DNA from: Streptomyces sp. Root431
Lineage (GTDB): Bacteria > Actinomycetota > Actinomycetes > Streptomycetales > Streptomycetaceae
Assembly: GCF_001426585.1 (NCBI RefSeq)
Contig: NZ_LMEI01000001.1
Coordinates: 62,944-126,943 of the forward strand
Length of the DNA stretch: 64,000 nucleotides
Reading direction: 5' to 3'
Part shown: positions 60,419 through 64,000 of the stretch, piece after piece
Layout: every line of letters begins with the position of its first letter
Numbering within the stretch: position 1 is the stretch's first letter
Program-made: the position numbers and the translations under genes
Notes under the pieces: generated by a model
The model's input: only the letters and a program-made list of their open reading frames with translations
The model's database searches: none
What the model was told of the DNA's origin: nothing

Positions 60419-60433
60419 CTGACGATGCCTCAG
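60419..60433. promoter_or_regulatory. CTGACGGNNCGTCAG-like site (degenerate)
   Basis: CTGACGATGCCTCAG, five of six arm pairs, 30 bp upstream of the ALDH ATG and touching the next palindrome. Confidence 0.45.
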
Positions 60434-60449
60434 AACTGATACCAGTTCT
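60432..60449. promoter_or_regulatory. TetR-type palindrome in the ALDH/MBL divergent promoter
   Basis: AGAACTGATACCAGTTCT with perfect 7-bp arms. The complement TAGAACTGGTATCA differs from the KstR consensus at one fixed base. It sits just before a strong plus-strand -10 (TATGAT, 60453-60458), in the spacer of the metallo-hydrolase promoter. Confidence 0.6.
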
Positions 60450-60543
60450 AGTTATGATGGGCAACGGAACGGGCACCGGAACGGCCAACCGAACCGGCGA
60501 CGGTCGAGCCAAGCTCCGCAAGGTCTTGGAGAGATGAGGGCAC

Positions 60544-61581
60544 ATGACCCAGGTGACCGAGCACGGCGGAGGCGTCTGGTCGCTGCGGGTGCCCATCCCG
60601 GACAATCCGCTCGGCCACACCCTCGTCCACGTCCTCGACACCGACCGCGGGCCCGTCCTCGTCGACACCGGCTGGGACGACCCGGACTCCTGGCACGAAC
60701 TCACCGGCGGACTCGACGCGTTGGGTCTCTCCGTCCAGGAGATCCACGGGGTCGTCATCACCCACCACCACCCCGACCACCACGGCCTCTCCGGCCGGGT
60801 CCGCGAGGAGTCCGGGGCCTGGATCGCGATGCACGCCGCCGACACCGCCGTCGTCCGCCGCACCCGCGAGGCCGAACCCGGCACCTGGCTCGACTACATG
60901 GTCCACAAGCTGACCGCCGTCGGCGCCCCCGAGGACCACGTCGCGCCGCTGCGGGCCGCCCGGGCCGCCGGCCACCTGCGGACCCTGCCGGGGCTGCGCT
61001 CCGCCGTCCCCGACCGCGAGATCGTCCCCGGCGAGCTCCTCGACCTCGCCGGCCGGCGGCTGCGCGCCATCTGGACGCCCGGCCACACCCCGGGCCACGT
61101 CTGCCTCCACCTGGAGGAGGAGCACCCCGCCGGGCTGCCGGGCCACGGCCGGCTCTTCTCCGGCGACCACCTGCTGCCCGGGATCTCCCCGCACATCGGT
61201 CTGTACGAGCACCCGGGCGACGCCCACGAGACCGACCCCCTCGGCGACTACCTCGACTCCCTCGAACGCATCGGCCGCCTCGGCGTCGCCGAGGTCCTCC
61301 CCGCCCACCAGTACGCGTTCGCCGACGCCGCAGGCCGGGTCGACGAGCTCCTCACCCACCACGAGGAACGGCTCACCGGACTTCTCGGCCTGCTCACCAC
61401 CCCGCTCACGCCGTGGCAGCTCGCCGAGCGCATGGAGTGGAACCGCCCGTGGGCGGAGATCCCGCACGGCTCCCGGAACATCGCGGTCAGCGAGGCCGAG
61501 GCCCACGTCCGCCGGCTGGTGAAGCTGGGCCGCGCGGAGGCGGTGGGGAACACGGACCCCGTCACGTACGTCGCGGTGTGA
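60544..61581 (+). CDS. Metallo-beta-lactamase-fold hydrolase
   Basis: A 345-residue MBL-fold hydrolase. Dinuclear zinc site: VITHHHPDHHG (H74, H76, D78, H79), IWTPGHTPGH, LFSGDHLLPG and LPAHQYAFAD. The C-terminal 90 residues form a helical cap with a winged-helix look (LTPWQLAERMEWNRPW), as in LACTB2/thioesterase-like relatives. It is divergent from the ALDH-ferredoxin operon and shares its operator, so a role as CoA-thioesterase or lactonase in the same pathway is plausible but unproven. Confidence 0.9.
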   Translation: MTQVTEHGGGVWSLRVPIPDNPLGHTLVHVLDTDRGPVLVDTGWDDPDSWHELTGGLDALGLSVQEIHGVVITHHHPDHHGLSGRVREESGAWIAMHAADTAVVRRTREAEPGTWLDYMVHKLTAVGAPEDHVAPLRAARAAGHLRTLPGLRSAVPDREIVPGELLDLAGRRLRAIWTPGHTPGHVCLHLEEEHPAGLPGHGRLFSGDHLLPGISPHIGLYEHPGDAHETDPLGDYLDSLERIGRLGVAEVLPAHQYAFADAAGRVDELLTHHEERLTGLLGLLTTPLTPWQLAERMEWNRPWAEIPHGSRNIAVSEAEAHVRRLVKLGRAEAVGNTDPVTYVAV

Positions 61582-61721
61582 GGCGCGGGGGCCCGGCGGC
61601 GCGCGGCGGTGCGAGGCGCCCGGCGTCCCAGGACCGAGGTGGTGAGGCCCGCCCCCCGGGGGCGAGGGTGTGAGGCGCCTCCCACCCCCCGGGTGGCGGG
61701 CGTACGGGCCGGTAGAGTGAG

Positions 61722-61825
61722 CGGGTCGTCATCATGCCCGTAACGGGGGAAAGCCGGTGCGAATCCGGCACTGACCCGCAACCGTGAGCCGCCCCGCCAA
61801 GGGCGGCGAGTCGGAATGCCCCGTC
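61722..61825 (+). promoter_or_regulatory. Cobalamin (B12) riboswitch
   Basis: The conserved B12-box region is clear: GGGGAAAGCCGGTGCGAATC, CGGCACTGACCCGCAACCGT, GAGCC, and the downstream AGTCGGAATGCC. A -10-like TAGAGT lies at 61713-61718. The AGGAGA of the next gene is 80 bp downstream and could be sequestered when adenosylcobalamin is bound. The rest of 61582-61916 holds no gene. Confidence 0.92.
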
Positions 61826-61916
61826 CGGGACGTGACCGCCGGCACCGTCGAGGAATACGGAGCCGGAGCCTGGTGCCCCTGAGGCGTGCCGGTGCCCGGC
61901 CGCAGGAGAGGGCCCC

Positions 61917-63173
61917 ATGAACACCGTCCGCCGCGCCGCCGCCGCGCTCGCCGCCGCCGCCGTCGTACTCGGCACCGGAGCGGCCCTTCCGGCCGCCGCC
62001 GACACACCCTCCCCGTCCACCTCCGGCGGCATGTCCACCGGCGGCCTGTACGGCACGGGCGACCCGACGTACGACGGCGTGTGGCGCCAGTCGCTCGCCT
62101 TCCTCGCCCAGCGCGGCACCGGCTTCCAGCCCGCCGACCGGTCCGTGGACTGGCTCCTCGGCCAGCAGTGCGCCGACGGCTCCTTCAGCTCCTACCGCGC
62201 GGACGCGACGAAGCCCTGCGACGCGAAGACGATGCGGGACACCAACGCCACCGCCCTCGCCGTCCAGGCGCTCGGCGCCGTCCGCCGCCAGGCCGCCGAC
62301 CCCGAGAAGGTCGACAAGGCCGTCAAGGCCGGCCACGGCTGGCTGCGGTCCGTGCAGAACAAGGACGGCGGCTGGGGCTACGTCCCCGGCGGCGGCCCCA
62401 GCGACGCCAACTCCACCTCGGTCATCATCGGCGCCCTCGCCGCGACCGGCGTCCGGCCCGGCTCCTTCACCTCCGCCGAGGGCCGCACCCCCTACGACGC
62501 GCTCCTCACCTTCGCCGTGCCCTGCTCCGACAAGGCCGGCGCCGGCGCCTTCGCGTACCAGCCCGACAAGACCGGCAAGCTCCTCGCCAACGCGGACGCC
62601 ACCGCCGCGGCCACCCTCGCCGGGCTCGGCAAGAGCGTCGTCTCCACCAAGGCCTCCCCCGAGCAGGCCCCGACCTGCCAGGACCTGACGAAGCCGACCG
62701 TCGAGCGGGCCGCGCTCAACGGCGCTTCCTACCTGACGAAGGCCCTCGCGAAGACCGGCCACCTCACCGCCCCGCCGATGCCCGGCTCCACCGACACGAC
62801 GGAGAAGCCCGACATCGGCAACACCGCCGACGCGGTCGTCGCGCTCGCCGCGGCCGGTGCCGCCCAGCAGGCGCAGCCGGCGCTGGAGTGGCTGGAGAAG
62901 AACTCCGCCACCTGGGCGAAGCAGAGCGGCCCCGCCGCCTACGCGCAGCTGATCCTGGCCGCCCGCGCGACGGAGACCGACCCCCGCGAGTTCGGCACGG
63001 CCGACCTGGTCGAGCAGCTCAACGCCCTGGGCCCGGCCCCCAAGAGCCCCGACACCTCCGCCGCGGCCACCAGCGACGACGAGGAGTCCGGCTTCGACGT
63101 CTGGTGGATCATCGGCATCGGCATGGTCGTCGGCGTCGGCATCGGCTTCCTCGTGAGCGGCCGCAAGAAGTGA
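61917..63173 (+). CDS. Secreted, membrane-anchored transcobalamin-fold-like protein
   Basis: A 418-residue exported protein. Signal peptide ending LPAAADTP; prenyltransferase/squalene-oxidase-type alpha/alpha barrel repeats (WLLGQQCADGSFSSY, TNATALAVQALGAVR, LRSVQNKDGGWGYV, NTADAVVALAAAGAAQQA) over residues 50-355; C-terminal membrane helix WWIIGIGMVVGVGIGFLVSG plus GRKK. The same barrel forms the N-domain of animal intrinsic factor and transcobalamin. The B12 riboswitch and the ECF gene downstream support a role in capturing cobalamin at the surface. This function is inferred. Confidence 0.85.
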   Translation: MNTVRRAAAALAAAAVVLGTGAALPAAADTPSPSTSGGMSTGGLYGTGDPTYDGVWRQSLAFLAQRGTGFQPADRSVDWLLGQQCADGSFSSYRADATKPCDAKTMRDTNATALAVQALGAVRRQAADPEKVDKAVKAGHGWLRSVQNKDGGWGYVPGGGPSDANSTSVIIGALAATGVRPGSFTSAEGRTPYDALLTFAVPCSDKAGAGAFAYQPDKTGKLLANADATAAATLAGLGKSVVSTKASPEQAPTCQDLTKPTVERAALNGASYLTKALAKTGHLTAPPMPGSTDTTEKPDIGNTADAVVALAAAGAAQQAQPALEWLEKNSATWAKQSGPAAYAQLILAARATETDPREFGTADLVEQLNALGPAPKSPDTSAAATSDDEESGFDVWWIIGIGMVVGVGIGFLVSGRKK

Positions 63174-63859
63174 GGTCGCTCCTCGCCGGACGCACGGCCC
63201 GGATCGCGGGCGCCGCGGCCGGGGCGTTCCTGACGCTCACCGCCGTCGCGGCGGCCCCGGCGCAGGCCGCCGGGTACCGCTACTGGTCGTTCTGGGAGAG
63301 CGACGGCGGGAAGTCCTGGACCTACGCCACGCAGGGCCCGGCGACCGCCCGCCCCGCCGACGGCGACGCGATCGGCTTCCGTTTCGCGCTCAGCCAGGGC
63401 ACGAGCGACACGTCCAAGCCCACCGCCGCCCCAGACTTCGCCAAGATCTGCGCGGGCGTGGAGAAGAAGGACGGCAGCAAGCGGATCGCCGTCGTCGTCG
63501 ACTTCGGCGGCCCGAAGGACACCCCGCCCGGCGAGAAGCCGCCGGCGAAGCCGGTCGAGACGGGCTGCGCGCAGGTCCGCGAGGACGCGACGGGCGCGGA
63601 GGCGCTGGCCGAGGTGGCGAAGCCGCTGCGGTACGACGGCGCGGCGATGCTGTGCGGGATCGCGGGCTATCCGGCGCGGGGCTGTGGCGAGCCGGTCGCG
63701 GAGGGCGGCGATCAGCCGACTCCGTCGTCCGCATCCGCCGCTCCCGCCTCCGCCTCCGACGGGGAGGGCGGCGGCCCGTCGTTCGGCGTGCTCGCCGGCG
63801 GGGCGGCCGTGCTCGCGCTCGGCGGCGCCGCGATCTGGAAGGCCCGCCGTCGCGGATGA
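63170..63859 (+). CDS. SCO2322-family exported protein
   Basis: A 229-residue protein: GTG start overlapping the previous stop (GTGA), signal peptide ending AAPAQAAG, then YRYWSFWESDGGKSWTYATQ typical of the SCO2322 family, several cysteines (KICAGVEK, TGCAQV, MLCGIAGYPARGCGE), a Ser/Pro linker and a C-terminal membrane helix with RRRG tail. Likely the partner of the preceding barrel protein in the cobalamin-regulated uptake locus. Confidence 0.85.
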   Translation: MRSLLAGRTARIAGAAAGAFLTLTAVAAAPAQAAGYRYWSFWESDGGKSWTYATQGPATARPADGDAIGFRFALSQGTSDTSKPTAAPDFAKICAGVEKKDGSKRIAVVVDFGGPKDTPPGEKPPAKPVETGCAQVREDATGAEALAEVAKPLRYDGAAMLCGIAGYPARGCGEPVAEGGDQPTPSSASAAPASASDGEGGGPSFGVLAGGAAVLALGGAAIWKARRRG

Positions 63860-64000
63860 GCCCCGCCCGTAACCGCAGGAACAGCAGCAGGTTCTCGGCC
63901 CCCGTGGCGAACAGGTCGAACGCGCTCCACGCCGGAGCGTGGTGGCTGTGGGCGCTCGGCCTCGCCGTCGCCGCCTCGCGCACCACCAATCCGCTGCTGC
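63856..64000 (+). CDS. ECF transporter transmembrane protein EcfT/CbiQ-like, truncated by window
   Basis: Starts with an ATG overlapping the upstream TGA (ATGA) and reads MSPARNRRNSSRFSAPVANR, then NALHAGAWWLWALGLAVAAS and RTTNPLL, the N-terminus of energy-coupling-factor T components. Only 48 codons are visible. It couples ATPases to a substrate-binding S component for vitamin or cobalt uptake. Confidence 0.8.
   Translation, partial: MSPARNRRNSSRFSAPVANRSNALHAGAWWLWALGLAVAASRTTNPLL

Noticed and set aside
60419..60449. The ALDH/MBL palindrome as a full KstR box
   Set aside because: It differs from TNNAACNNGTTNNA at a fixed position and its arms are spaced differently, so it is listed as a separate TetR-type site and only as a near-match.
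1..64000. CRISPR arrays, tRNA or rRNA genes, phage attachment sites
   Set aside because: No regularly spaced direct repeats with unique spacers and no tRNA/rRNA signatures were seen on reading; tandem repeats found are contiguous.

Overview
The window is high-GC, almost fully coding DNA with GTG and CTG starts, ATGA/GTGA stop-start overlaps, lipoproteins, WXG-type proteins, an XRE/DUF397/HATPase triad, a DmdR/IdeR-type iron box and a cobalamin-controlled ECF locus. This is typical of a Streptomyces chromosome (inference; no species is assigned).

Layout. 1-3.7 kb: a DHA2 drug exporter (cut by the left edge) divergent from an MMPL exporter. 3.8-6.3 kb: a coupled ESX/WXG-like secreted-toxin cassette (helical partner, WxG toxin-like protein, lipoprotein). 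6.3-7.5 kb: a stretch with no supported gene, then rnpB (RNase P RNA). 7.5-21.2 kb: housekeeping and metabolic genes (Uma2 nuclease, MerR regulator with its own dyad promoter, RNB ribonuclease, YaaA, KDPG aldolase, GNAT, a coupled Nif3 / zinc-ribbon / RNase H-phosphatase operon, a siderophore-binding protein with an iron box, a Gfo/Idh oxidoreductase divergent from an HxlR regulator). 21.2-24.4 kb: an SDR / zinc-ADH / double-MaoC operon. 24.5-28.3 kb: an ABC exporter with a NarL-type two-component pair. 28.3-31 kb: phospholipase D and a second DHA2 exporter. 31.2-34.6 kb: SCP-x/Ltp1-like thiolase and fused double acyl-CoA dehydrogenase. 36.2-37.6 kb: an IS5-family element with intact inverted repeats, a 3-bp target duplication and a passenger DUF5959 gene. 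39.7-44.7 kb: a 1533-residue secreted deaminase polymorphic toxin with a probable immunity gene. 45-51.8 kb: regulators and envelope proteins. 51.9-60.4 kb: an F420-type oxidoreductase, a glycosyltransferase / methyltransferase / terpenoid-cyclase-fold cluster, a KstR-like TetR regulator, ferredoxin and aldehyde dehydrogenase. 61.7-64 kb: a cobalamin riboswitch followed by a secreted transcobalamin-fold-like protein, an SCO2322-family protein and the start of an EcfT gene.

The most interesting pattern is not one cluster. A regulator closely resembling mycobacterial KstR (57.1 kb) shares the window with homologues of several mycobacterial cholesterol-regulon proteins: HSD4B-type MaoC, MFE-2-type SDR, FadE34-type fused ACAD, Ltp1-type thiolase, Rv3520c-type LLM oxidoreductase, and ferredoxin/ALDH. 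Palindromes fitting the KstR consensus TNNAACNNGTTNNA lie upstream of the MaoC operon, the ACAD-thiolase operon and in the kstR-side intergenic region. A one-mismatch relative lies at the ALDH/MBL promoter. A second, unassigned palindrome, CTGACGGNNCGTCAG, accompanies three of these promoters and is the only such site at the LLM gene. I infer a dispersed steroid- or isoprenoid-type beta-oxidation regulon under dual control.
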